DNA of 64,000 bases from Nocardioides sediminis (lineage in GTDB: Bacteria; Actinomycetota; Actinomycetes; Propionibacteriales; Nocardioidaceae), in NCBI RefSeq assembly GCF_003047295.1, contig NZ_PZYZ01000004.1:124001-188000 (forward strand). The letters run 5' to 3'. A program made the position numbers and the translations under genes. A model generated the notes under the pieces. That model saw only the letters and a program-made list of their open reading frames with translations, had not been told where the DNA came from and ran no database searches. Of this stretch, positions 16,246 to 23,267 are shown one piece after another; the first letter of the stretch is position 1, and each line of letters begins with the position of its first letter.

Positions 16246-16826
16246 ACGGTCAAACCTGCCATGAGGAGGCACACGCCCGCACCCAGGTAGTGGAGCACGT
16301 GGAGCTTGATCCGGCTCAGCAGCACGCGGCCCACGATGACGGCGAGGCCGCTCACCGCGAGCAGCGCGCCCCAGGCGCCGACGAACACGCTCACCGGGTC
16401 GTCGTACTTGGCGACGAGGGAGAGGGTCAGCAGCTGCGAGAGGTCGCCCCACTCGGCGGCGAAGAGCACCAGGAAGCTGGTGAGGATGACCTTGAAGCCC
16501 TGCGCCTCGCCGGCCTTGGCGGCGAAGTCGGCCTCCTCGTCCTCCTCGGCCGCCTCGTGCGAGCGGGCCTCGCGGAGCAGGATCACTGCGCCGACGAGGA
16601 ACATCAGGGCGGCGGCGACGTGGACCACCGTGTCGGGCAGGAAGCTCGCCGCCTTGCCGAGGGCCACGGCGATGAGGGTCTGGACCATGAAGGCCAGCCC
16701 GACGCCGATCCACACGAAGAGCGGTCGGAACTTGGTGGAGAGCACCAGGGTGGCGATGAAGGTCTTGTCGGGGAGCTCGACGACGAAGATGGCGGCGAAG
16801 GTGAGCGCGACGACGAGGATGTCCAC
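16227..16826 (-). CDS. TMEM165/GDT1-family cation transporter
   Basis: 199 residues with six membrane helices in two halves, each bearing the family signature: E-L-P-D-K-T at 17-22 and E-W-G-D-L-S-Q at 125-131 (E-x-G-D-[KR/L]-[TS]). An acidic loop (about 88-105) separates the halves. Family members move Mn2+ or Ca2+ across membranes, usually by exchange with protons. The GTG start is leaderless (TAGGCT 6 bases upstream). It lies 23 bases downstream of larC. Confidence 0.9.
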   Translation of the reverse strand: MDILVVALTFAAIFVVELPDKTFIATLVLSTKFRPLFVWIGVGLAFMVQTLIAVALGKAASFLPDTVVHVAAALMFLVGAVILLREARSHEAAEEDEEADFAAKAGEAQGFKVILTSFLVLFAAEWGDLSQLLTLSLVAKYDDPVSVFVGAWGALLAVSGLAVIVGRVLLSRIKLHVLHYLGAGVCLLMAGLTVWEMTR

Positions 16827-16832
16827 CCCAGA

Positions 16833-16838
16833 AGCCTA
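16833..16838 (-). promoter_or_regulatory. -10 box for leaderless GDT1 gene
   Basis: TAGGCT on the minus strand lies 6 bases from the GTG at 16826, in the 23-base gap after larC. Confidence 0.45.
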
Positions 16839-16849
16839 GGGACGGGGCG

Positions 16850-18022
16850 TCAGCGCAGGAGCGCCCGGGTGGCCGCGATGGCGTCGGCGAGCACGTCGTT
16901 GGCCGGGCGGCCCAGGGCGGTGGCGGCGCGGGCCACGTCCTCCCACTCGGGCTGGGCGTTGACCACCTCGCCGCGGTGCCGGGCCAGCTTGACCGCGATC
17001 CGCTGGCCCGCGACCTCGACGGCGACCATCTCCCGGTCCAGCGTGTGCTTGGCCAGGCGGACCTCCCGGACGCCGATCGTCGAGGTGTGGCGCCACAGCG
17101 CCTCGCGGACGGCCGGGGCGGCCGCGGCGGAGGTCAGCACCGAGAGGGTGTGGGCGGGCCGGCCCTTCTTCATCAGGATGGGCGTCAGCCACGCGTCGCT
17201 GGCTCCGGCGGCGAAGAGGGCGCTGATCACCGACGGCCACACACGGGGGTCGAGGTCGTCGATGTTGGACTCGACGAGCAGCGGCGAGGCGTCGGCGGCC
17301 GGGGCGCTGCCGGTGAGGATCCGCAGCACATTGGCGTGGGTGTCGGGGTCGCGACCACCGGCGCCGACGCCGATCCGGTCGACCGTCATCGCGGGCTGCG
17401 GGCCCCACTCGTCCGCGAGGGTGGTCAGCAGGGCGGCCCCGGTCGGGGTGCAGGACTCGGCGTGGCCGGGACCGGCCAGGGACGGTACGCCGCGCAGCAG
17501 CTCGGCCACGGCAGGCGGCGGCACCGGCATGGAGCCGTGCGCCCCACGCACCGTGCCGGACCCCACCGCCACCGGCGAGACCGTCACCGGTCCGCCGACG
17601 TGGGCGGCCAGCCAGGCGAAGCCGGCGCACACCCCCACGACGTCGGCGATCGCGTCGAGCGCCCCGACCTCGTGGAAGGCGACGTCGAGCGGGTCGGCCC
17701 CGTGGACCGTGGCCTCGGCGACCGCCAGCCGCTCGAAGGCGCGGACGGCCAGGTCACGGACGTCCTCGTCGAGGTCGGCGCGCCCGAGCAGCTCGCGGAC
17801 GTCCCGCCAGCTGCGGTGGTGCTCCGAGTCGGGGATCTCCACGTGGCAGCGGGTGGCGGCGAAGCCGTTGCGGGAGACCGTCCCGGGCTCCAGTGCGACG
17901 GGCTCGGGGGCGACCGCGTCGACGGCTGCGCGGACGACGTCGAGGGGCACGCCGGCGCCGAGCAGGGCGCCGAGGAGCATGTCCCCGCTCGCCCCCGCGG
18001 CGGCGTCGACCCAGACGGTCAT
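16850..18022 (-). CDS. larC: Nickel-pincer cofactor biosynthesis protein LarC
   Basis: 390 residues. The N-terminus V-D-A-A-A-G-A-S-G-D-M-L-L-G-A-L, the F-H-E-V-G-A-L-D-A-I-A-D-V-V-G motif and the E-S-C-T-P-T-G-A-A-L-L region are hallmarks of LarC, the CTP-dependent, Mn-requiring enzyme that inserts nickel to complete the nickel-pincer nucleotide. It is a single uninterrupted frame, unlike lactobacillal larC, which needs a frameshift. Its ATG overlaps the larB stop by four bases. Confidence 0.9.
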   Translation of the reverse strand: MTVWVDAAAGASGDMLLGALLGAGVPLDVVRAAVDAVAPEPVALEPGTVSRNGFAATRCHVEIPDSEHHRSWRDVRELLGRADLDEDVRDLAVRAFERLAVAEATVHGADPLDVAFHEVGALDAIADVVGVCAGFAWLAAHVGGPVTVSPVAVGSGTVRGAHGSMPVPPPAVAELLRGVPSLAGPGHAESCTPTGAALLTTLADEWGPQPAMTVDRIGVGAGGRDPDTHANVLRILTGSAPAADASPLLVESNIDDLDPRVWPSVISALFAAGASDAWLTPILMKKGRPAHTLSVLTSAAAAPAVREALWRHTSTIGVREVRLAKHTLDREMVAVEVAGQRIAVKLARHRGEVVNAQPEWEDVARAATALGRPANDVLADAIAATRALLR

Positions 18023-18714
18023 CGGGCGTCCGCCCCGACCCGCCGGGCGATGCGCGCGGCGGCGACGCCGGCGCCGTACCCGTTGTCGATGTTGACCACG
18101 GTGACGCCGGGCGCGCAGGAGTTCAGCATGCCGAGGAGGGCCGCGAGGCCGCCGAAGGAGGCGCCGTAGCCGACGCTGGTCGGCACCGCGATCAGCGGCG
18201 TGCCGGTGAGGCCGCCGACCACCGAGGGGAGCGCGCCCTCCATGCCGGCGACCACCACGAGGCAGTCCACCTCGTCGAGCCGGTCGCGGACCGCCATCAG
18301 CCGGTGCAGCCCGGCGACGCCGACGTCGCGGATCTCGACCGGCTCGCTGCCGTGGCAGGCGACGGTGAGCGCCACCTCGGCGGCGACCGGGGCGTCGGAG
18401 GTGCCGGCGCTGACGACGCCCACGGTCCCGCGCGCCGTCGGGAGCGGCCCCAGGGTGGCGGCGCGGGCGGTGTCGTGGATCGTGGCGCCGACGGTGCGGG
18501 CGGCGTCCAGCGCCTCGGGGGAGAGGCGGGTCGCCAGCACGGCACGCTCGGGGTGGCTGGCGTGCAGCGTCGTCAGGATGGCCGCGACCTGCTCGGGGGT
18601 CTTGCCGGCGCCGTAGACCACCTCGGGGTCGCCGGTGCGGGCGGCGCGCTCGAGGTCCACGCGCGCGAAGCCGAGGTCGGCCGTGCGCTCGTCCGGCCCG
18701 GGTGTGTGCGTCAC
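18019..18714 (-). CDS. larB: Nickel-pincer cofactor biosynthesis protein LarB
   Basis: 231 residues. The AIR-carboxylase-like C-terminal half is clear: S-A-G-T-S-D-x-P-V-A-E-E-A-type segment, G-M-E-G-A-L-P-S-V-V-G-G-L and V-P-T-S-V-G-Y-G. LarB carboxylates and hydrolyses nicotinic acid adenine dinucleotide in the first step of the nickel-pincer cofactor. The sulfur-inserting LarE and the lactate racemase LarA are not in the window. The start is GTG with a TAGCGT box 7 bases upstream. Confidence 0.9.
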   Translation of the reverse strand: MTHTPGPDERTADLGFARVDLERAARTGDPEVVYGAGKTPEQVAAILTTLHASHPERAVLATRLSPEALDAARTVGATIHDTARAATLGPLPTARGTVGVVSAGTSDAPVAAEVALTVACHGSEPVEIRDVGVAGLHRLMAVRDRLDEVDCLVVVAGMEGALPSVVGGLTGTPLIAVPTSVGYGASFGGLAALLGMLNSCAPGVTVVNIDNGYGAGVAAARIARRVGADAR

Positions 18715-18721
18715 GCCCGCA

Positions 18722-18727
18722 ACGCTA
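18722..18727 (-). promoter_or_regulatory. -10 box for leaderless larB
   Basis: TAGCGT on the minus strand lies 7 bases from the GTG at 18714. Confidence 0.45.
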
Positions 18728-18747
18728 GCGCCGCGTCGGACGCCGTC

Positions 18748-19620
18748 CTACTCGGCCCGGAAGGGGTCGGCCGGGTAGACGCCGAGCACCTTGACCTCGG
18801 TGGTGAAGAACGCCAGCTCCTCCAGCGCGTTGCGCACCCCGGGGTCGTCGGGGTGGCCGTCGACCTCGGCGAGGAACTGGGTCGCGGTGAAGTGGCCCTC
18901 GACCATGTAGCTCTCGAGCTTGGTCATGTTGACGCCGTTGGTCGCGAAACCGCCCAGCGCCTTGTAGAGCGCGGCGGGCAGGTTGCGGACGTTGAAGATG
19001 AACGTCGTGACGACCGGCCCGTCGCCACGCGGCGCCTCCTCGTAGTCGCGCGAGAGCACGATGAAGCGGGTGGTGTTGTGCTCCTCGTCCTCGATCTCGT
19101 GGCGCAGCACCTCGAGGCCGTAGATCTCCGCGGCGAGCGGCGGAGCGATCGCCGCCTGGGTCGGGTCGGCCGCCTCGGCCACCTCGCGGGCGGCGCCCGC
19201 GGTGTCGCCGGAGACGATCGGCTTGAGGCCGAGCTCGCGGATCACGCCGCGGCACTGGCCCAGGGCGTGCACGTGGCTGTGCACCGTCCGCAGGCCGTTG
19301 ACGTCGGCACCGGGCGTGGCCATCAGGGAGAACTGGATGCGCAGGAACCGCTCGCCCACGATGTGCAGGTTGCTCGTCGGCAGGAAGTGGTGGATGTCGG
19401 CCACCCGGCCGGCGATCGAGTTGTCGATCGGGATCATCGCGAGGTCGGCCTCGCCGGTCTCGACCGCGGCGAAGGCGTCCTCGAACGACGCGCACGGCAG
19501 CGCCTCCCAGTCCGGGTAGGCCTGCCGGCACACGATGTGGGAGTTGGCCCCCGGCTCACCCTGGTAGGCGATCCGGCGTGTGGTCGGGCTCCCGGTCGGG
19601 CGTGCAGAGGTGGACGTCAC
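18748..19620 (-). CDS. pheA: Prephenate dehydratase
   Basis: 290 residues. It converts prephenate to phenylpyruvate in phenylalanine synthesis. The catalytic domain carries Y-Q-G-E-P-G-A-N-S near the start, P-I-D-N-S-I-A-G-R-V, and the active-site T-R-F in H-N-T-T-R-F-I-V-L; the C-terminal ACT domain has the Phe-binding K-L-E-S-Y-M-V-E-G-H-F. These motifs (notably G-E-P-G-A-N-S and H-S-H-V-H-A-L-G-Q-C) look like alphaproteobacterial PheA rather than the common actinobacterial form, which starts Y-L-G-P-E-G-T-F. The GTG start at 19620 is followed by a ~14-residue flexible extension. Confidence 0.92.
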   Translation of the reverse strand: MTSTSARPTGSPTTRRIAYQGEPGANSHIVCRQAYPDWEALPCASFEDAFAAVETGEADLAMIPIDNSIAGRVADIHHFLPTSNLHIVGERFLRIQFSLMATPGADVNGLRTVHSHVHALGQCRGVIRELGLKPIVSGDTAGAAREVAEAADPTQAAIAPPLAAEIYGLEVLRHEIEDEEHNTTRFIVLSRDYEEAPRGDGPVVTTFIFNVRNLPAALYKALGGFATNGVNMTKLESYMVEGHFTATQFLAEVDGHPDDPGVRNALEELAFFTTEVKVLGVYPADPFRAE

Positions 19621-19677
19621 GGCTCGGAGTCTGGCACGCGGGCCCGTGTCGCGACCGGCTCGTCTCAGCCGCCGTCC

Positions 19678-19683
19678 TAGGGT
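19678..19683 (+). promoter_or_regulatory. -10 box for leaderless DUF4446 gene
   Basis: TAGGGT lies 8 bases before GTG 19692. Confidence 0.5.
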
Positions 19684-19691
19684 TCGGTCTC

Positions 19692-20090
19692 GTGTGGATC
19701 CTCGCCTCGGCCGCCCTTCTCCTCGCCCTCGTCGCCGCCGTGCTGGCGGTCGTCGCGCTGCGTCGTACGGCGTCCGCGTCGCGCCGCCCGCAGGCCGACG
19801 CCCTGCCCGAGGACGTCCACGGCCTCCGGCAGGAGGTCGCCGCCCTCAAGCAGGAGGCGGGCGACGCCCTGCGGCACCTGTCGGTGGTGCGGTACGACGC
19901 GTTCGGCGACGTCGGCGGGCACCTCAGCTGGAGCCTGGCGCTGCTCGACGACGCCGGGCACGGGGTCGTGCTGACCTCGATCCACGGGCGCAGCGAGGCG
20001 CGGACCTACGCCAAGAACATCACCGGCTGGACCTGCGAGCAGCAGCTCTCGCCGGAGGAGGAGGAAGCCATCGCCCACGCCCGTGGGTGA
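19692..20090 (+). CDS. DUF4446-family membrane-anchored protein
   Basis: 132 residues from GTG 19692. One N-terminal transmembrane helix (about residues 2-21) is followed by a short coiled coil and the family core V-V-R-Y-D-A-F-x-D-x-G-G-H-L-S-W-S-L-A-L-L-D and V-V-L-T-S-I-H-G-R. The function is unknown. It is divergent from pheA, whose start lies 72 bases away. Longer in-frame starts upstream would run into the pheA promoter region and are not favoured. Confidence 0.82.
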   Translation: MWILASAALLLALVAAVLAVVALRRTASASRRPQADALPEDVHGLRQEVAALKQEAGDALRHLSVVRYDAFGDVGGHLSWSLALLDDAGHGVVLTSIHGRSEARTYAKNITGWTCEQQLSPEEEEAIAHARG

Positions 20091-20220
20091 GGCGCCCGCA
20101 ACCCTCGGCGGCGGGGCGAACCGCCTCTCCACCCTCCGGCGGCCCACCTGGTTCGCCGCGCCCACCGTCCGGTATCCGGTGGGAGAATCGGTCAAGACCT
20201 GCGACAGGTTCGGAGGCGCC

Positions 20221-21276
20221 GTGATCGATGGACGACTGGTGGCGGGCTACCTGCGCCTCGCCACGCCGGGACACACCGTCGCCCCGGGCGGTGCGGTCGA
20301 CGACCTGGTCGCCCGGCTCCGCGAGCTGGTCCTGGCTCGGGTGGGTGAGGCGGCTGCGGCGGCGCTCGAGGACGAACGGGCCGGTCCGGAGGCCTGGTCG
20401 AGGGTCGCGCGTGCGATCGAGGAGGCGGGACGCCGCGATCCCGCGTTCGCGCGCGAGGCCACCCGCCTCTGTGACGAGCTCGCGCGACGAGGGGCGCAGC
20501 CGGTGCCCTGGCCCGCCGAGTCCGTCACCTGCCCCCAGTGCGGTCACCTCACCCGCTCCGGACACGCCTTCTGCGACCACTGCGGGATCTTCCTGGAGTG
20601 GGCCTCCTCCTCCGTCCCGGCACCGACCGGTTCACCAGCACCCCCAGCCCACCGCAGCGAGCCGCCGGCCCCCGTCGAGGCGTCCGCCTCCACGCTCGAG
20701 ATGAGCGGAGGCGACGAGTCGGGCCGGCGGGTCGCGCAAGCGATCATCGACCAGGCCCTGTCGACCTATGTCCAGCGAGGGCGGCTGCTGTTCAACCCGC
20801 CGGAGCAGATGCGCCAGGGCCGGACGGAGCGAGTCAGGGTGGCCATCGCGCAGCACGGCGGTCTGGACCCGCAGCTGCGCGCGCTCGCTCCGGGCACGGA
20901 GGACGCCCTCATCGAGGACCTGGAGACGACGCCGTTCATGGAGGTCGACCTGCAGGGGCCCGCGTTCTCCATCGTGTCGCTGCAGGCCGGGGACACCGCC
21001 GAGCAGCTGCTGCGGCCCACGGCGCTGTGGCAGTTCGACGTCACCCCGGAACGCGGAGGCACGCACTCCCTCCACCTGCGCGTGGCGATGCGCGTCCCGC
21101 TGCCCGACCGGGACGAACGCGTCTCGCTCCCTGCGCTGGAGCGGACCGTCCGGGTGCGAGTCGACCCGGCGTACGGCGGACGGCGCTTCATCCGTGCGCA
21201 CTGGCAATGGGTCCTCGCCACCGCCGCCGGACTCGGCGGCGCGGTCGGCGCGTGGATCAGGCTCTTCCAGGACTGA
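20221..21276 (+). CDS. Tail-anchored zinc-ribbon protein of unknown function
   Basis: 351 residues from GTG 20221, supported by CGGAGG six bases upstream; an open frame extends further but is not used. Layout: residues 1-95, helical, ending in the recurrent R-D-P-A-F-A-R-E-A pattern seen in actinobacterial effector-associated helical domains; zinc ribbon with Cys104, 107, 118 and 121; Pro-rich linker (about 128-160); a beta-rich domain (about 166-325) with L-F-N-P-P-E-Q-M, T-P-F-M-E-V-D-L and W-Q-F-D-V-T-P; and one C-terminal membrane helix (about 330-347). The topology is cytosolic with a tail anchor. I do not recognise a catalytic site. It is a single-gene unit. Confidence 0.7.
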   Translation: MIDGRLVAGYLRLATPGHTVAPGGAVDDLVARLRELVLARVGEAAAAALEDERAGPEAWSRVARAIEEAGRRDPAFAREATRLCDELARRGAQPVPWPAESVTCPQCGHLTRSGHAFCDHCGIFLEWASSSVPAPTGSPAPPAHRSEPPAPVEASASTLEMSGGDESGRRVAQAIIDQALSTYVQRGRLLFNPPEQMRQGRTERVRVAIAQHGGLDPQLRALAPGTEDALIEDLETTPFMEVDLQGPAFSIVSLQAGDTAEQLLRPTALWQFDVTPERGGTHSLHLRVAMRVPLPDRDERVSLPALERTVRVRVDPAYGGRRFIRAHWQWVLATAAGLGGAVGAWIRLFQD

Positions 21277-21295
21277 CTGCCGCGCCGAGCCGCGG

Positions 21296-21997
21296 TCAGC
21301 CCTTCGTCGCAGCGGACGTGTCGACGCAGACGACGCCCCTGTTGCCGTCCTGGTCGGCGATCACGGTGAGGGAGGGCGCGTCGCTGTCGTCCACCACGGT
21401 CCCGCCCGCGGCGACGGCGGCGGCGATCCGCTGCCCGGCCACCTCGGGCGCCACGTAGACCTCGACGTGAAACCGCTGGCCCGGACCATCGGGCTCGTCC
21501 CCGAACCACAGGTTCGGGACCCGCACCGTGGCGTCCCGGATCTCGTCGCCGGGCGTGCCGCGGCCCCGGGACCCGGCGTCCCCGGTCAGGAGGGCGGCCC
21601 AGACCGGCGCGATGGTCGCGGAGTGTGCCGTGTCGAGGCCGAGCTCGACCTCGCTGACCGAGGCAGGGTCGGCGTCGAGCCCGTGGTCGGCCGCGATGTC
21701 GCTGATCCGCCGCGCGAGGTCGACGTCCTGCTGGGTCACCCACTCGACGACGTGCTCGGTGCCCTCGTCGTCCCGGTAGACGGCGTCGGCGGTGACCAGC
21801 TCGAGGTCGACGTACCCCGTGCCCATCGACACGCGGGGGTGGTGTCCGAGCGAGTCACCCGCCTCGCCCACCGCTGCGACGAACCGCGCGCCCGCGCCGA
21901 AGTCGTCGACCAGGTAGCGCGCGTGCAAGCCCTGGGCCAGCTTGCGCCAGTCGGTCAGGCCGGCCTCGGCGATCTGCTCGCCCCTCAGGATGTCCAT
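21296..21997 (-). CDS. Pterin-4a-carbinolamine dehydratase-like / VOC fusion protein
   Basis: 233 residues from ATG 21997. Residues about 10-110 match the 4a-hydroxytetrahydrobiopterin dehydratase fold (L-T-D-W-R-K-L, G-A-R-F-V-A-A-V, L-G-H-H-P-R-V, and a D-V-D-L-A-R-R-I helix). Residues about 120-233 look like a glyoxalase/VOC module (V-P-N-L-W-F-G, R-F-H-V-E-V-Y-V). This domain pair is common in actinobacteria. It may recycle an oxidised pterin cofactor or have been recruited for another role. The start is leaderless (TAGCGT 8 bases upstream). Confidence 0.8.
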   Translation of the reverse strand: MDILRGEQIAEAGLTDWRKLAQGLHARYLVDDFGAGARFVAAVGEAGDSLGHHPRVSMGTGYVDLELVTADAVYRDDEGTEHVVEWVTQQDVDLARRISDIAADHGLDADPASVSEVELGLDTAHSATIAPVWAALLTGDAGSRGRGTPGDEIRDATVRVPNLWFGDEPDGPGQRFHVEVYVAPEVAGQRIAAAVAAGGTVVDDSDAPSLTVIADQDGNRGVVCVDTSAATKG

Positions 21998-22005
21998 GGA
22001 CGGGG

Positions 22006-22011
22006 ACGCTA
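22006..22011 (-). promoter_or_regulatory. -10 box for leaderless PCD/VOC gene
   Basis: TAGCGT on the minus strand lies 8 bases from the ATG at 21997. Confidence 0.4.
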
Positions 22012-22148
22012 TCCCTGATTCAGCCCGACACGCAGGCGTCAGCTCCCGTGGGTGCACCGGCTCGGACCCGCGCTGATGCCGGCTCCGTACGCGACGGGGA
22101 CCGCGTCCGCGAGCCGGTCCTCGCATCGACACGGAGGAGAATGACCGG

Positions 22149-22664
22149 ATGGCTGTCGACGTCATAGTGCTGAACGGGGGGTCGAGCTCGGGCAAGACGA
22201 GCATCGGCCGGTGCCTGCAGGAGCTGCTGCCCCGACCGTGGCTCCTGCTGGGCGTGGACGGTCTCATCGACGTCGCGCCGCCGTCGTTGGTGTCCTACGG
22301 GCCGCAAGGAACGGTCGTCCTCGGTGACCAGTGGCGTGCGCTCGAGGCCGCGTGGTCGCGAGGAGTCGCCGCGATGGCAGGAGCCGGTGCTGGAGTGATC
22401 ATCGACGACGTCTTCCTCGACGGCGCGATCTCGCAGCGGCGGACCAGCGACCACCTCGAAGGTCTGGAGGTGCTGTGGGTCGGCGTGCGTTGCGCCGCCG
22501 AGGTGGCGGCGGCGCGAGAGCGGGAACGAGGGGACCGACCGGCCGGGATGGCAGCCGGGCAGGCGGAGACGGTTCACCATGGCGTTGCCTACGACCTCGT
22601 GCTGGACAGCAGCTCCGCCTCCCCCGAGGACTGCGCGCGCCTCATCGCGGCACGAGTCACGTGA
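22149..22664 (+). CDS. Chloramphenicol 3-O-phosphotransferase-like P-loop kinase
   Basis: 171 residues. N-terminal V-I-V-L-N-G-G-S-S-S-G-K-T-S gives Walker A at 10-18. It is followed by L-G-V-D-x-L-I-D, the D-Q-W-R-A-L-E region, V-I-I-D-D-V-F-L and W-V-G-V-R-C, matching the CPT-like family by layout and length (CPT is ~178 residues). Members include the Streptomyces chloramphenicol kinase, but most homologues phosphorylate unknown small molecules. Resistance cannot be claimed from sequence alone. Confidence 0.8.
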   Translation: MAVDVIVLNGGSSSGKTSIGRCLQELLPRPWLLLGVDGLIDVAPPSLVSYGPQGTVVLGDQWRALEAAWSRGVAAMAGAGAGVIIDDVFLDGAISQRRTSDHLEGLEVLWVGVRCAAEVAAARERERGDRPAGMAAGQAETVHHGVAYDLVLDSSSASPEDCARLIAARVT

Positions 22665-22697
22665 CAAGCGTCGGCCACGGAAGCGGCCGACCCGCGA

Positions 22698-23228
22698 TCA
22701 CGCCTCCCAGTCGAGCACTGCGTCCAGCAGCTCGTGCCGGCTCGCCGCGCTGTCGAGCCGGAGCACGGGCTGGTCCCGGTCGGCCAGCCACTTCTCGTGG
22801 ACGACCCGGCTCCGCCCGTCGAACGCCGGGTCGTCGTAGCCGCGCGCCCAGTCCAGGAACGCGTCCCACGCATCGGGGTCGAACGACCGGCCCGCCCGGC
22901 GGTGGACCTCGCGCGCCTCGAGGCGCCGGAGCCGCTCCGCAGGGTCGAGGGTCAGGAACACGATCGCGTCGCACTCGTCGACGACCGCCTCGCCCCAGCC
23001 CACCATCGACCCCGACAGCACCCACGCCTCGCGGGGGACGAACAGGTCCCGCATCAGGGACAGCCGGTCGCCCTCGGGTCGCTTCTCGACGTACGGCGGG
23101 TCGCTCGGCACCCAGAAGTAGTCGTCCGCGTCGGCGTGCGGGACCGACCAGTGGTCGGCCAGCGCCCGGGCGAGCGTCGTCGTCCCGGATCCGCTGGCAC
23201 CCATCACGTGGACCCGGCACCGTCGCAT
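22698..23228 (-). CDS. Small P-loop kinase/ATPase
   Basis: 176 residues from ATG 23228 (a TTG at 23240 would add four). Walker A is G-A-S-G-S-G-T-T-T at 10-18, followed by D-A-D-D-Y-F-W and W-V-L-S-G-S, as in adenylate-kinase-like or shikimate-kinase-like proteins sometimes annotated as DNA topology modulation protein. A LID-like R-R-L-E-A-R-E-x-x-R-R-A-G-R is present. The substrate is unknown. It is convergent with the CPT-like gene, 33 bases away. Confidence 0.75.
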   Translation of the reverse strand: MRRCRVHVMGASGSGTTTLARALADHWSVPHADADDYFWVPSDPPYVEKRPEGDRLSLMRDLFVPREAWVLSGSMVGWGEAVVDECDAIVFLTLDPAERLRRLEAREVHRRAGRSFDPDAWDAFLDWARGYDDPAFDGRSRVVHEKWLADRDQPVLRLDSAASRHELLDAVLDWEA

Positions 23229-23267
23229 GCCGTCATTCAACCGGGTACGACGGACAGGCGGCCCGCC

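Noticed and set aside
22149..22664. Antibiotic-resistance determinant for chloramphenicol
   Set aside because: Only fold-level similarity to chloramphenicol phosphotransferase can be seen; most members of this P-loop family have other substrates.
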